A stretch of 64,000 nucleotides of DNA from positions 1 to 64,000 of the forward strand of contig NZ_JACIDY010000003.1 of NCBI RefSeq assembly GCF_014196615.1, in the 5' to 3' direction. Shown here piece by piece: positions 26,308 through 35,892 of this stretch. The translations under genes and the position numbers were made by a program. The stretch is from Novosphingobium fluoreni. Lineage in GTDB: Bacteria; Pseudomonadota; Alphaproteobacteria; Sphingomonadales; Sphingomonadaceae. The notes under the pieces are model-generated. The model saw nothing but the letters and a program-made list of their open reading frames with translations, did not search any database and had not been told where the DNA came from. How positions within the stretch are numbered: position 1 is the first letter of the stretch; every line of letters starts with the position of its first letter.

Positions 26308-27774
26308 ATGCGTCGCTTAGTCGCCCTTTCCAGTGTCGTTCTTTGCCTTTCGGGCTGTGGCACCTCCACTCCCGATACCGTGCCGCCCCGGGCGACCGAT
26401 GCGATCGCCATCAAGCCGCAATCGTCTTTAATCGCGGTGCCTCTTTCGGCAGACCTCTCTCAGCTGACCGCGACGCTGGAGCGCGAAGTGCCCCGCCGCC
26501 TCTGGGCGATCGACAAGCCTGGCCAGGTCTGCGTCGCCAGTGACAAGGTCAAGGTGCTGTTCGTCGAGGTAAAGACTCCGACGATCAAATGCCACATTGT
26601 CGGGCAAGTGACGCGCGGCCGCTTGTCCCTGTCCGGATCGGGCCACAACTTAGTACTGTCGATGCCGGTGCACGCAGTCATCCACGCGCGCGATATCGCC
26701 GGCGTCTTGAAGCAGGAAACCGCCACCGCCGATGCGCAGGTGCAGGCGCGGATCGACCTGGATGTAGGGCCGGACTGGCAGCCGCGCGGCAAGGTCGACC
26801 TCGCCTACCGCTGGACCGCGCCGCCCACGGTCGACTTTCTGGGCCAGAAGATCGACCTGTCCGAACCGGCCGACGCCAAGCTGAAGGGCGTCATCGCCCA
26901 GTTGGAACGCACCCTTCCGGGACAGCTCGGCAAGCTGCAACTGCGCGAACAGGCGCAGCAGGCGTGGAATGCGGGCTTCACCTCGCTGCTGCTCAACCGC
27001 GCGCATCCGCCGGTGTGGATGCGGGTGACACCGCAGGAACTGCAATACGGCGGCTATGATATCGCCAACAATCGTCTGACGCTGCGCCTGGGCCTGCGCG
27101 CGGTGACCGAAACGTTCGTCGGCCCCCGCCCCGCCAATCCCGCCATCACGCCGCTGCCGCCGCTATCCCGCCTGACCACCCAGCCCGGCAACCTCAGCTT
27201 TTTCATCCCTGTCATCGCAGACTATCGCGAGTTGCAGCCGGTGCTGCTGAAAGCGCTGCACAAGCGGCAGGTCCGCCCCTTCCGGGTCCCCGGCGTGGGG
27301 CCGGTATGGGCGCGCTTCAACTCCGCCACGATCTACGGCACCACCGGCGGGCGCATTGCCGTTGGCCTGAACCTGAACGCCAGCGACGAGGCGGGCACGA
27401 TCGGCAAGGCCCGCGCCACCGTGTGGATGACCGCGATCCCAGTGAACCAGCTCAATTCGCGCCAGGTTGGCTTCGATCAGTTCGAAATCACCGGCAGTAC
27501 CGATCGCCAGGATGCCAAGCTTGTGCTGAAACTGGCGAACGCGCCCGGTCTTTCTCGGACGATCGCCTACGCACTGACCCAGAACTTCGAGAAGGATTTC
27601 GACAAGTTGCTGGGCAAGGTCGATCGGGCAATCCAGTCCCGCCAGGAAGGCCCCTTCGTGATCCGCGCCGATATCGAACGCGTGGAAACCGGCACTCTCA
27701 AAGCCGCAGGGCAAGGCGTGTATCTGCCAGTGCGCGCCACCGGCCGCGCCACCATAACCCTCGCGCCGAAGTAA
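26308..27774 (+). CDS. DUF4403 lipoprotein
   Basis: This is a 488-residue envelope protein of unknown function. Residues 1-17 form a lipoprotein signal (LSGC, Cys17). The mature part follows the DUF4403 plan: an N-terminal beta-rich unit with LSADLSQLTATLEREVPRRLW and CHIVGQVTRGRLSLSGSGHNLVLSMPV, then a second repeat of the same fold with the related FFIPVIADYRELQPVLLKAL. The fold resembles lipid-binding tubular (TULIP/BPI-like) proteins, which is inference. Two convergent hairpin arms follow the stop. Confidence 0.8.
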   Translation: MRRLVALSSVVLCLSGCGTSTPDTVPPRATDAIAIKPQSSLIAVPLSADLSQLTATLEREVPRRLWAIDKPGQVCVASDKVKVLFVEVKTPTIKCHIVGQVTRGRLSLSGSGHNLVLSMPVHAVIHARDIAGVLKQETATADAQVQARIDLDVGPDWQPRGKVDLAYRWTAPPTVDFLGQKIDLSEPADAKLKGVIAQLERTLPGQLGKLQLREQAQQAWNAGFTSLLLNRAHPPVWMRVTPQELQYGGYDIANNRLTLRLGLRAVTETFVGPRPANPAITPLPPLSRLTTQPGNLSFFIPVIADYRELQPVLLKALHKRQVRPFRVPGVGPVWARFNSATIYGTTGGRIAVGLNLNASDEAGTIGKARATVWMTAIPVNQLNSRQVGFDQFEITGSTDRQDAKLVLKLANAPGLSRTIAYALTQNFEKDFDKLLGKVDRAIQSRQEGPFVIRADIERVETGTLKAAGQGVYLPVRATGRATITLAPK

Positions 27775-27790
27775 GGCGGACGGCCGACTG

Positions 27791-27837
27791 TTTCTGCTGC
27801 GTCGACCCGAGGCTCAGCCAGGTCGACGCACCAGAAA
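27791..27837. terminator. Two-way hairpin between DUF4403 and prolyl oligopeptidase genes
   Basis: TGCGTCGACC (27798-27807) pairs exactly with GGTCGACGCA (27821-27830). One mismatch further out, TTTCTG pairs with CAGAAA, giving 16 pairs around a 13-nt loop. It sits in the 67-bp gap between two convergent genes. No long T run follows on either side. Confidence 0.55.
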
Positions 27838-27841
27838 AGGC

Positions 27842-30010
27842 TTATTGGGCCGGTGTTTGCAATCCCGACCAGCGCGCCAGGAACGCCAGGATGTCGGAGC
27901 TTTCCTCGATCACCTTGTCGGTCGGCTTGCCCGAACCGTGGCCCGCGCGCGTCTCGATGCGGATCAGGTGCGGCTTGTCACCCACCTTGGCCGCCTGCAA
28001 GGCCGCGGTGTACTTGAAGCTGTGCCCCGGAACCACGCGATCGTCGGTATCCGCCGTCGTCACCAGCACCGCCGGATAGTCCACGCCCGCGCGGATATTG
28101 TGATAGGGCGAATACTTACGCAGAACGCGGAAGTCCGCCTCCTTCTCAGGATAGCCGTAGTCGTCCACCCAATAGCGGCCAGCGGTGAAGCGATCGAAGC
28201 GCAGCATGTCCATCACGCCCACTTGCGCATTGGCCGCCGCGAACAAGTCCGGCCGCTGGTTCACCACCGCGCCGATCAGCAGGCCGCCGTTGGACCCGCC
28301 CTGCACCGCCAGGCCGCCCTTGGGAGTGATCCCTTGCGCAATCAGGTACTCGCCCGCCGCGATGAAATCGTCGAACACGTTCTGTTTGTTCGCCAAGCGC
28401 CCGCCATCGTGCCACTCCTTGCCATATTCGCCGCCACCGCGCAGGTTGGCCATGGCAAAGGCGCCGCCCGCCTCCAGCCACGCCATGCGCGCCGCCGAGT
28501 AGCCGGGCGTCAGCGAAACATCGAAGCCGCCATAACCATAAAGCAGCGTCGGCAACGCCTTGCCCGCCTGCGACGCCGCCTTGTTGCGCACGACGAACAT
28601 CGGCACCTTCGTGCCATCCTTCGAGGCATAGAACCGCTGCTCGATCGCGTACTTGGCGGGGTCGAACTTCAAGGCCGGCTTGGCGAAGGGTTCCGACTTG
28701 CCGGTGGCGATGTCCATCCGGTAGATCGCGGCCGGCTGGTTGAAGCTGGAATAGGTATAGAACGTCTCGGGATCGCCGGGCTTCCCGTCAAAACCGGAAG
28801 CGGTGCCCAGTTCACCCAGCGTCAGCGTGCGCACCTTCTTGCCATCCAAAGAGACGATCTCTGCATGGCTAGCCGCATCCTTCAGGTAGTTCAGGACGAG
28901 CTGGTTGCCGATGATCGTCGCACGCTCCAGCAAATCGCCGCGCTCGGCCACGACCTGCCGGAACTGCGGCTGCGCGGCGGCCATGTCGGCCACCACCAGG
29001 CGGTAGCGCGGCGCGTTCTGATTGGTAACAAACCACAAGTTGGTGCCGGTGCTGGCGACCAGTTTCCAATCATCCTTCGGCTCGGCAACGAGCATCCGGA
29101 TCTTCCACCCGTCCGTCTTGCGGCGCGAGAGATCGATAACCCGCACCTGTTGCCGGTTGTCCGTGCCGGTGCTGCTGGTGATCACGGCGTAGCGCCCGTC
29201 CGGCGTCACTTCGGCCGTATGGTTCATCTCGCGCTGATCGGGCGTTTCCAGCACCAGCTGATCGGCGGACTGCGGGGTGCCCACCTTGTGGTAATAGACC
29301 TTGTGGTCATAGTTCCGCCCCTGGAATGCCGTGCCCTGCTCCGGCTCGGGGAACCGCGAGTAGAGGAAGCCGTCGTTGCCCACCCAGGCGATCCCGGTGA
29401 ACTTGGCCCACTTCACCTCATCTGCCAGCGGCTGCCCGGTCTTCACGTCCAGCACCTTGATCACGCGCCAGTCGCTGCCACCGTCCTGGACGCTGTAGAG
29501 CAAGTGCCTGCCATCGTCCGACGGCTCCCATGCGTCCAGCGCGGTCGCGCCGTCCTTGGCCCAGCTGTTGGGGTCCAGCAGCAGGCGCGGCGTTCCGTTC
29601 AGACCATCGCGCACGAACAGCTGCGCCTGGTTCTGCAGGCCGGAGTTGCGCGTATAGAAGTACCGCCCCGCCGCCTTCACCGGCAGGCCGAAGCGCTCGT
29701 AATCGATCAATTCGCGAATCCGCGCCGCGAACCAACCCCGCTGGGGCAGCGTATCGAGGTAGGCCCGGGTCACGGCGTTCTCACGCTCGACCCAGGCGGC
29801 CACTTCCTTGTCGCTGCGGACGTCGTTTTCCAGCCAGCGATAAGGATCGGCAATCTTCTCACCAAAGTGATCCTCCACCACAGTGCCGCGGCGGGTATCG
29901 GGATAGGCAAGTGGCTTCATGGCATCGGCCCAGATCGGGGTGGTGGCGAATGCGGATACGGCGGCGGCCGCAGCCAGCAGCAGACGGGTGCGTCCAGGAC
30001 GACGAGACAA
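27842..30010 (-). CDS. Prolyl oligopeptidase (S9A), exported
   Basis: This 722-residue peptidase cleaves after proline in short peptides. The TTG at 30010 is selected because GGAGAG lies just upstream and a signal peptide (RTRLLLAAAAAVSAFATTPIWADA) follows. The seven-bladed propeller covers about residues 70-440. The catalytic domain has Ser573 in GGSNGG, an Asp in DTDDRVVPGHSFKY and a His in RAGHGSGKPT. Family motifs PYRWLEND and YGYGGFDVSLTPGY are intact. With the other S9 and the M2 enzyme it forms a periplasmic peptide-degrading set. It is convergent with the DUF4403 gene. Confidence 0.93.
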   Translation of the reverse strand: MSRRPGRTRLLLAAAAAVSAFATTPIWADAMKPLAYPDTRRGTVVEDHFGEKIADPYRWLENDVRSDKEVAAWVERENAVTRAYLDTLPQRGWFAARIRELIDYERFGLPVKAAGRYFYTRNSGLQNQAQLFVRDGLNGTPRLLLDPNSWAKDGATALDAWEPSDDGRHLLYSVQDGGSDWRVIKVLDVKTGQPLADEVKWAKFTGIAWVGNDGFLYSRFPEPEQGTAFQGRNYDHKVYYHKVGTPQSADQLVLETPDQREMNHTAEVTPDGRYAVITSSTGTDNRQQVRVIDLSRRKTDGWKIRMLVAEPKDDWKLVASTGTNLWFVTNQNAPRYRLVVADMAAAQPQFRQVVAERGDLLERATIIGNQLVLNYLKDAASHAEIVSLDGKKVRTLTLGELGTASGFDGKPGDPETFYTYSSFNQPAAIYRMDIATGKSEPFAKPALKFDPAKYAIEQRFYASKDGTKVPMFVVRNKAASQAGKALPTLLYGYGGFDVSLTPGYSAARMAWLEAGGAFAMANLRGGGEYGKEWHDGGRLANKQNVFDDFIAAGEYLIAQGITPKGGLAVQGGSNGGLLIGAVVNQRPDLFAAANAQVGVMDMLRFDRFTAGRYWVDDYGYPEKEADFRVLRKYSPYHNIRAGVDYPAVLVTTADTDDRVVPGHSFKYTAALQAAKVGDKPHLIRIETRAGHGSGKPTDKVIEESSDILAFLARWSGLQTPAQ

Positions 30011-30115
30011 GTGGCAACTCTCCGAAAAAGACAAGGCGACCGGTAGCTTAGCGCCCCCGATCGCCCTGGCAATCAACGGATGTGCTTGTCCCGAACCTAC
30101 GGGACAGCAGAAGCC

Positions 30116-30538
30116 TCAGGCCTCTTCGTATTCTTCCGCGTCGGCGTTGACCGGACCGGAGTCCTGACCCTTCGCGTCCACATCGCGATCGACCAGTTCG
30201 ATCACGCCCATCGGCGCTGCGTCCGAACCGCGATAGCCGGCCTTGATAATGCGGATGTACCCGCCTTCACGGCCCGAATAACGCTCGGCCAGAACCTCGA
30301 ACAGCTTCTTTTCCTGCGTCTCGTCCATCAGGCGCGCGTGCGCCAGGCGACGGTTCGACAGGCCACCACGCTTTGCCAGCGTGATCAGCTTTTCGACGTA
30401 AGGGCGCAGTTCCTTGGCCTTGGGCAAGGTGGTCTTGATCTGCTCATGCTTGATCAGCGCGGCGGCCATGTTGCGCAGCAGCGCGGTACGGTGGCCAGTG
30501 GCGCGCTGCAGCTTGCGGCCGCCCATTTTATGACGCAT
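30116..30538 (-). CDS. rplQ: 50S ribosomal protein L17
   Basis: This large-subunit protein has 140 residues, starting [20 protein letters not shown], the invariant opening of the family. The C-terminal tail after about residue 115 is acidic (ends NADEEYEEA-like), as in other alphaproteobacteria. It is the last gene of the rpsM-rpsK-rpoA-rplQ unit but is separated from rpoA by 304 bp, longer than usual. Confidence 0.97.
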   Translation of the reverse strand: MRHKMGGRKLQRATGHRTALLRNMAAALIKHEQIKTTLPKAKELRPYVEKLITLAKRGGLSNRRLAHARLMDETQEKKLFEVLAERYSGREGGYIRIIKAGYRGSDAAPMGVIELVDRDVDAKGQDSGPVNADAEEYEEA

Positions 30539-30656
30539 TTTCGTGTACTCCGTTCGTAAGGGGCCCGTGTGAGGTAGCCCGGTCCTGGCCGTCGCTTAAG
30601 GGGGGACGGCCCTGCCCTTGTTTGCGGGTGACAGTGAGCAAAACCACTCTCGTCAT

Positions 30657-30673
30657 CCCGGCCCTGAGCCGGG
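30657..30673. repeat. Small hairpin (CCCGGC/GCCGGG) in the rpoA-rplQ spacer
   Basis: CCCGGC and GCCGGG flank CCTGA, preceded by CGTCAT. The CGTCATCCCGG start resembles dispersed short palindromes of alphaproteobacterial intergenic regions and the GTCATTCCCG arms at 46357. It lies in the 304-bp gap between rpoA and rplQ, which otherwise shows no gene. Confidence 0.5.
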
Positions 30674-30842
30674 TTTCCGCTTGTTCTTCTTCGCAACCTA
30701 CCGCTCTAGCCAAGCCGCCACGGGTTCTCACCCGTGACGTCAGACAGCGCCTTGCGCCGCTGGCCGGCAGGCCGCCGATCCCGACCTAAGCTACCGTTTC
30801 GCTGCGCAAAACGTCGCTTACGATCGGGCGGACGCTGCTCGA

Positions 30843-31910
30843 TTAGCCGAGCAGCTCCTGCTCCAGCTTCTTGGCCATCTCTTCGATGTTCTCGGGCGGC
30901 CAGCCTGGGATGTCCATCCCGAGGCGCAGACCCATCGAAGAGAGCACTTCCTTGATCTCGTTGAGCGACTTGCGGCCGAAGTTCGGCGTACGCAGCATCT
31001 CGGCTTCGGTCTTCTGGACCAGATCGCCGATGTAGATGATGTTATCGTTCTTGAGGCAGTTGGCCGAACGAACCGAGAGCTCGAGCTCGTCCACCTTCTT
31101 GAGTAGGTAGCGATTGAGCTGGTTGGTATCGCTTTCTTCGGTAGCAGCACCACCGCTGGCAGCCATGCCGATCATCGGCGACTGACCGACCGGAGCCGCG
31201 TCCTCGAAGTGGACGAACAGCGCCAGCTGGTCCTGCAGGATGCGCGCGGCGTAAGCCACGGCGTCCTCGGGGCTGACAGTGCCGTCGGTTTCCACCGTGA
31301 GGCTGAGCTTGTCGTAGTCCAGCTCCTGGCCGATACGCGCGTTGTCCACCTTGTAGGACACCTGGCGCACGGGCGAATAGAGCGAGTCCACCGGGATCAG
31401 ACCGATCGGCGCATCGACGGGACGGTTCGAGACGGCCGGAACGTAGCCCTTACCGCTATCCGCGGTCAGTTCCATGTTCAGCGTCGCGCCTTCGTCGAGA
31501 TGGCAGATCACGAGGTTCTTGTTGGTCACCTCGATGTCGCCCGAAACGGCGATATCGCCTGCCTTCACCTGGGCCGGGCCCGTGGCGGAAAGCTGGAGAC
31601 GCTTGGGGCCTTCGCCCTGCATCTTGAGCGCGATCTGCTTCACGTTCAGAACGATGTCGGTCACGTCTTCACGCACGCCGGCAAGGCTGGAGAATTCGTG
31701 CAGGACGTTCTCGATCTTGATCGACGTGATCGCCGCGCCCTGCAGCGAGGACAGCAACACGCGGCGCAGCGCGTTGCCGAGCGTCAGGCCGAAGCCCCGC
31801 TCCAACGGTTCTGCAACGAAAGTGGCGCGAAGCTTGGGGTCAGCCCCCGGCTTGATCTCAAGGCTGTTCGGCTTCTTGAGTTCCTGCCAGTTCTTGATGT
31901 TGACGGTCAT
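30843..31910 (-). CDS. rpoA: DNA-directed RNA polymerase subunit alpha
   Basis: The 355-residue alpha subunit dimerises to seed RNA polymerase assembly. The N-terminal domain has [25 protein letters not shown], and the C-terminal domain (from about residue 265) has the [11 protein letters not shown] helix and [16 protein letters not shown], the surface that binds UP elements and activators. The linker is Ala/Gly-rich ([13 protein letters not shown]). It follows rpsK after 115 bp. Confidence 0.98.
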   Translation of the reverse strand: MTVNIKNWQELKKPNSLEIKPGADPKLRATFVAEPLERGFGLTLGNALRRVLLSSLQGAAITSIKIENVLHEFSSLAGVREDVTDIVLNVKQIALKMQGEGPKRLQLSATGPAQVKAGDIAVSGDIEVTNKNLVICHLDEGATLNMELTADSGKGYVPAVSNRPVDAPIGLIPVDSLYSPVRQVSYKVDNARIGQELDYDKLSLTVETDGTVSPEDAVAYAARILQDQLALFVHFEDAAPVGQSPMIGMAASGGAATEESDTNQLNRYLLKKVDELELSVRSANCLKNDNIIYIGDLVQKTEAEMLRTPNFGRKSLNEIKEVLSSMGLRLGMDIPGWPPENIEEMAKKLEQELLG

Positions 31911-32025
31911 GTGCTTCCCCTGGGGTAATTCAGTGCGACTTCGGCCGCTAAGCCCGAATGGGCCGCGGCCGATGCGTGGCGGCGGGTATCCGGCCTAGGA
32001 ACCGGACCCGTCCACCGGGACTTGA

Positions 32026-32415
32026 TCAGACGCGGCGACGCTTCGAGGGGCGAACGCCGTTGTGCGGGATCGGGGTCACGTCGCGGATCGAGGTGATGGT
32101 GAAGCCGACCGCCTGAAGGGCGCGCAGAGCGCTCTCGCGACCCGAACCCGGGCCCTTGACCTCGACTTCGAGGGTGCGCACGCCATGCTCGGCGGCCTTC
32201 TTGCCCGCGTCGTCCGCAGCCACCTGAGCGGCGTACGGGGTGGACTTGCGGCTGCCCTTGAAGCCCATCATGCCCGCAGACGACCACGAGATGGCGTTGC
32301 CCTGGGCGTCGGTGATGGTCACCATGGTGTTGTTGAAGCTGGCGTTAACGTGCGCAATGCCGCTCGAGATGTTCTTGCGCTCGCGGCGCTTAATGCGCTG
32401 TGGTTCGCGTGCCAT
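32026..32415 (-). CDS. rpsK: 30S ribosomal protein S11
   Basis: This small-subunit platform protein has 129 residues. The signature region [33 protein letters not shown] is present, and the chain ends in KRRRV as is usual. It follows rpsM after 58 bp and precedes rpoA. Confidence 0.98.
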   Translation of the reverse strand: MAREPQRIKRRERKNISSGIAHVNASFNNTMVTITDAQGNAISWSSAGMMGFKGSRKSTPYAAQVAADDAGKKAAEHGVRTLEVEVKGPGSGRESALRALQAVGFTITSIRDVTPIPHNGVRPSKRRRV

Positions 32416-32473
32416 GTCGGTTTATCCTGTCGAAATTCGCTGAGGGAAAGCTGCTGCCTGTGAAAGGCGCGGC

Positions 32474-32842
32474 TTACTTCTTCTTGCCGGCGATCGGCTT
32501 GGCCTTGCCCTTGCGGGTGCGCGCATTGGTGTGCGTGCGCTGGCCACGAACCGGCAGGCCCTTGCGGTGACGCAGGCCACGATAGCAGGCGAGGTCCATC
32601 AGGCGCTTGATGTTCATCGCGGTCTCACGACGAAGATCACCCTCAACGGTATGTTCGGCGTCGATGGTTTCGCGGATCTGAAGCACTTCGGCGTCCGAAA
32701 GGTCCTGAACGCGGCGGGCATGATCGATGCCCAGCTTGTCAGCGATCTTGACGGCATTGGTGCGACCGATACCGTGAATGTAGGTCAAGGCGATGATCAC
32801 GCGCTTGTTGGTGGGGAGGTTTACCCCGGCAATACGAGCCAC
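32474..32842 (-). CDS. rpsM: 30S ribosomal protein S13
   Basis: This small-subunit head protein has 122 residues, starting [20 protein letters not shown] and ending with the basic [11 protein letters not shown] tail that contacts tRNA. The [25 protein letters not shown] signature is intact. It is the first gene of its group here; secY and adk, which often precede it, are not upstream. Confidence 0.98.
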   Translation of the reverse strand: MARIAGVNLPTNKRVIIALTYIHGIGRTNAVKIADKLGIDHARRVQDLSDAEVLQIRETIDAEHTVEGDLRRETAMNIKRLMDLACYRGLRHRKGLPVRGQRTHTNARTRKGKAKPIAGKKK

Positions 32843-33003
32843 TTAATTCTCCTGCTCCACAGGGGAGCCTTGGCTCCGCCTATCTCAACGCTCTGACGCT
32901 CTTATGACAGGTGGGGGATCCACGAAGACGAAAGGACCGGTGGGAGCGGGCAAAAATGCCGAACACCACTGCGGACACAGCCGTTTCTGTCGAGCGAAGG
33001 GCG

Positions 33004-33032
33004 CGCTTAAATTGATTCGTAAGGATTGTCAA
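33004..33032 (-). promoter_or_regulatory. Possible promoter of the rpsM operon
   Basis: On the minus strand a perfect TTGACA (33032-33027) is followed after 17 bp by TAAGCG, a weak -10. It lies about 160 bp before rpsM in the 471-bp gap 32843-33313, which has no convincing gene. A degraded copy of the GTCGAGCGAAG repeat core lies nearby at about 32990. Confidence 0.35.
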
Positions 33033-33313
33033 CGCCGCACCGGCGTACAGGACCTGCCCTTCGTCGCCAAAGCGGACGCCAGGGCGTGTGACCGAGAAGG
33101 GGTTATATCGCACGCGTGAACCGCAGTCAAAGGCGGCGAGAAACGCAGACATCGGAACGCGTGCCTTAGGCTATTCCTGCGCTATCGCCACCACTAAACC
33201 GGCCAGATCCGGAATCCGCTCGTTCGGCTGGATTGCGGCCCGGAGCCTTATCCCCGTGGCTGGCGCGGGATGACTTTGAAACAGGGCGGAACGGGTGGAG
33301 GCCGAGGCCGAAT

Positions 33314-34432
33314 CTACACCCGCATCGGCATCAGGACATAGAGCGCGGGGCTCTTGTCGTCCTGGCGTATCAGCGTCGGCGCGCCCGCGTCGGCGAGGTG
33401 CAGTTCCACCGTGTCGCCTTCGATCTGGCCGAGGATGTCCTTGAGGTAGTTGGCGTTGAAGCCGATCTCAAAGCCGTCCGAGCCATATTGCGCGGGCACT
33501 TCCTCAGCGGCGGTGCCGTTGTCCGGCGAGGTGACCGACAACGTGACGCGATCGGTGTCGAGCGCCATCTTCACCGCGCGCGTCTTCTCGGTGGCGATGG
33601 TCGCCACGCGGTCCACGCCCTCGAAGAAGCTCTTGGGATCGATCCGCAGCAGCTTGTCGTTCCCGGTGGGGATCACGCGGCTGTAATCGGGGAAGGTCCC
33701 GTCGATCAGCTTGCTGGTGAGGACCACGCCATGCTCACCGCCCAGCGTGAAGCGCACTTTGCTGGCGGACAGTTCGATCAGCACATTGGTGTCGAGCGAT
33801 TCTTCCAGCAGCTTGCGCAGTTCGGCCACGCATTTGCGCGGCACGATCACGTCCGGCATTCCCTGTGCACCTTCCGGACAGGCCAGCGTGAAGCGAGCCA
33901 GACGATGCCCGTCGGTGGCCGCTGCTTTCAACTGGTCTTCGGCGACATGGAAGAAGATGCCGTTCAGGTAATAGCGCGTCTCTTCGGTGGAGATCGCGAA
34001 GCGGGTGCGGTCGATCAACTGGGCCAGCGTGACCGCCGGAAGCTCGAAGCTGGTAGGCAGCTCGCCTTCTGCGATCATTGGAAAATCATCACGCGGCAAA
34101 GTGGGAAGCTGGAAACGGCTGCGTCCGGCCTTCACCACCATGCGGTTTTCGGAAGCGTCCAGGCTGACCTGGCTGCCGTCCTGCAACTTGCGCGCGATGT
34201 CGAACAGCAGATGGGCAGAGACGGTGATGGCGCCGGGCTGTTCCACCGCCACCGCGCCGACCGTTTCCACCACTTGCAGGTCAAGGTCGGTCGCCATGAT
34301 CTTGAGCGCGCCGCCCGCCGCCGCCTCGATCAAGACGTTCGAGAGGATGGGGATGGTATTGCGCCGCTCCACCACGGATTGGACGTGAGACAGGCAACGC
34401 AACAGCGTCGAACGTTCGATGGTGGCCTTCAT
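33314..34432 (-). CDS. dnaN: DNA polymerase III beta subunit (sliding clamp)
   Basis: This protein forms the ring that holds the replicative polymerase on DNA. It has 372 residues and three repeated clamp domains, opening MKATIERSTLLRCLSHVQSVVERRNTIPILSNV. The C-terminus ends in the standard LMPMRV. dnaA and recF, frequent neighbours in other groups, are not adjacent, so this does not mark a replication origin. The 206-bp gap to fabG (34433-34638) shows no gene. Confidence 0.97.
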   Translation of the reverse strand: MKATIERSTLLRCLSHVQSVVERRNTIPILSNVLIEAAAGGALKIMATDLDLQVVETVGAVAVEQPGAITVSAHLLFDIARKLQDGSQVSLDASENRMVVKAGRSRFQLPTLPRDDFPMIAEGELPTSFELPAVTLAQLIDRTRFAISTEETRYYLNGIFFHVAEDQLKAAATDGHRLARFTLACPEGAQGMPDVIVPRKCVAELRKLLEESLDTNVLIELSASKVRFTLGGEHGVVLTSKLIDGTFPDYSRVIPTGNDKLLRIDPKSFFEGVDRVATIATEKTRAVKMALDTDRVTLSVTSPDNGTAAEEVPAQYGSDGFEIGFNANYLKDILGQIEGDTVELHLADAGAPTLIRQDDKSPALYVLMPMRV

Positions 34433-34638
34433 GATCGCCTCATGTCCCCCGGCATCGACCGACTGGCCGACGCCCTTGAATACGGACCATCCTCTCTAGC
34501 GCCGGGCCGGTGCGCGGCAAGGATGAACTGGGTCGTAACGCGCGAATCTGGGGATAAGGGCGGGGATTGTTGCATTGCCTGCATCTTTCCCCCTCTCTCA
34601 GCGTGGAGCGAGGCCCCTCCCCCCGCGAACCGCCGCCT

Positions 34639-35403
34639 TCAGATCATGGCCATGCCGCCGTTGACGTGCAGCGTCTGCCCGGTGACGTAGCCGGCTTCCT
34701 TGCTCGCCAGGAACACGCAGGCCGAGGCGATATCCGCGCCCTCGCCCATGCGGCCCATCGGGATCTTGGCATTGAGCGCGTCCTTCTGCGCATCGGGCAG
34801 CACTTCGGTCATTGCGGTGCGGATGAAGCCGGGCGCGACGCAGTTCACGGTGACGTTGCGGCTCGCCAGTTCCTGCGCGAGGCTCTTGGACATGGCGGTC
34901 AGGCCGCCCTTGCTGGCGCAGTAGTTCATCTGGCCGGGATTGCCGGTGGTGCCCACGATCGAGGTGACCGTGATGATCCGGCCAAAGCGCGCCTTCATCA
35001 TCGGCTTGGTCGCGGCGCGCATCAGGCGGAACGCGGATTCCAGGTTCACGCGGATCACCTGATCCCACTCATCGTCCTTCATCCGCATCGCCAGATTGTC
35101 ACGCGTGATGCCGGCGTTGTTGATCAGGATGTCGATCTTGCCGAGCGAATCGAGCGCGGCCGGGACCAGCTTCTCGACCTGCTCGGCATTCGAGAGATCA
35201 CAGGCGATGGCGACGTGATCCACTTCCTGCAGATGCTGCGGGCGATGCTCGTCCAGCTCATCGCGAAAGGCGCGCAGCTTGGTCTGGTTCGAGCCAGAGA
35301 TCGCCAGCCGCGCCCCTTGCGCCGCCAGCCCCCGCGCGATCGCCGAGCCGATCCCGCCCGATGCGCCGGTGACGAGGGCGGTCATTCCGTGAAGGTCGAA
35401 CAT
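34639..35403 (-). CDS. fabG: 3-oxoacyl-[ACP] reductase
   Basis: This NADPH-dependent reductase of fatty-acid elongation has 254 residues from the ATG at 35403. GGAG is eight bases upstream of that codon; the ATG at 35409 is too close to it. The cofactor loop is TGASGGIG, and the structural motif NNAGITRD and the active-site Ser-Tyr-Lys (TSIVG, then YCASKGG) are all intact. It lies near fabD on the same strand, but a GxxExxY gene and its flanking repeats separate the two. Confidence 0.95.
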   Translation of the reverse strand: MFDLHGMTALVTGASGGIGSAIARGLAAQGARLAISGSNQTKLRAFRDELDEHRPQHLQEVDHVAIACDLSNAEQVEKLVPAALDSLGKIDILINNAGITRDNLAMRMKDDEWDQVIRVNLESAFRLMRAATKPMMKARFGRIITVTSIVGTTGNPGQMNYCASKGGLTAMSKSLAQELASRNVTVNCVAPGFIRTAMTEVLPDAQKDALNAKIPMGRMGEGADIASACVFLASKEAGYVTGQTLHVNGGMAMI

Positions 35404-35432
35404 GGGCATAGCTCCGAAGAAGAAAAGAAGAT

Positions 35433-35461
35433 GGTTCGCGCAGAGGCGCAGAGGCGCAGAG
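35433..35461 (+). repeat. Left arm of the inverted repeat flanking the GxxExxY gene
   Basis: It starts GGTTCGCGCAGAG and continues with two GCGCAGAG units. The same 13-bp start followed by GCAGAGGCGCAGAG occurs inverted at 35862-35892. It ends four bases from the stop of the enclosed gene. Confidence 0.85.
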
Positions 35462-35464
35462 AGG

Positions 35465-35842
35465 TCAAGGCTGGTAGTTGTTCACCAGTCGTCGAATTCC
35501 CTCTTTCATTGTTTCACCAGAAAAATTGAGGAGTAAGCCTACGGGCTTGTGCATCAGGCGCAAGTAGGTGAGTACCTGCTTCGCATGGACCGGGGCTATT
35601 GCTTCGATGGCCTTGATTTCCAACACGACAATGTCGTCCAGCAAGAGGTCGGCCCGAAAAGCCGCCGGTATTCGCAAGCCATCGTATTCTATGTCGACCG
35701 GCACCTGCCGGTCGACCTTATGGCCGCGACGGACAAGATCAGCGGCAAGCACAAGTTCATAGGCGTTCTCCAAGAGGCCGGGCCCCAGACCTCTATGGAT
35801 CCCGATCGCGGCTTCGATGATATCCGCGGTGATCGCATCGAT
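35465..35842 (-). CDS. GxxExxY-family protein (PD-(D/E)XK-like), start unclear
   Basis: The family name motif is present as GLLENAY, followed by the nuclease-like core FRADLLLDDIVVLEIKA (the D...ExK pattern), then HAKQVLTYLRLM and the usual VNNY ending. Read upstream the frame gives ITADIIEAAIGIHRGLGPG, the normal family N-terminus, so the gene must start near 35842 (about 125 residues, the usual size). No ATG, GTG or TTG exists there: the frame is open back to the fabD stop, and the first TTG (35773) falls inside the motif. ATC at 35842 or another weak start, or loss of the start, are the choices. Function in this family is not established. Confidence 0.65.
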   Translation of the reverse strand: MDAITADIIEAAIGIHRGLGPGLLENAYELVLAADLVRRGHKVDRQVPVDIEYDGLRIPAAFRADLLLDDIVVLEIKAIEAIAPVHAKQVLTYLRLMHKPVGLLLNFSGETMKEGIRRLVNNYQP

Positions 35843-35861
35843 CCGGTTCGCGCAACGCCCT

Positions 35862-35892
35862 CCTCTGCGCCTCTGCGGTCTCTGCGCGAACC
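35862..35892 (-). repeat. Right arm of the inverted repeat flanking the GxxExxY gene
   Basis: On the minus strand it reads GGTTCGCGCAGAG, then ACC, then GCAGAGGCGCAGAGG. It begins 13 bp after the fabD stop and overlaps the open frame leading into the GxxExxY gene. Confidence 0.85.

Noticed and set aside
27845..30046. 733-codon open frame on the plus strand opposite prolyl oligopeptidase
   Set aside because: It is antisense to a gene with a complete S9A active site; the translation is low-complexity Arg/His/Ala typical of high-GC shadow frames.
32980..33005. Additional REP copy
   Set aside because: Only GTCGAGCGAAG of the unit is recognisable and no second arm follows; noted only as a degraded fragment.
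32880..33152. 90-codon minus-strand frame upstream of rpsM
   Set aside because: No domain, no ribosome site, and it contains the likely operon promoter.
33314..34432. Replication origin next to dnaN
   Set aside because: No dnaA, recF, or cluster of DnaA boxes is visible around dnaN.
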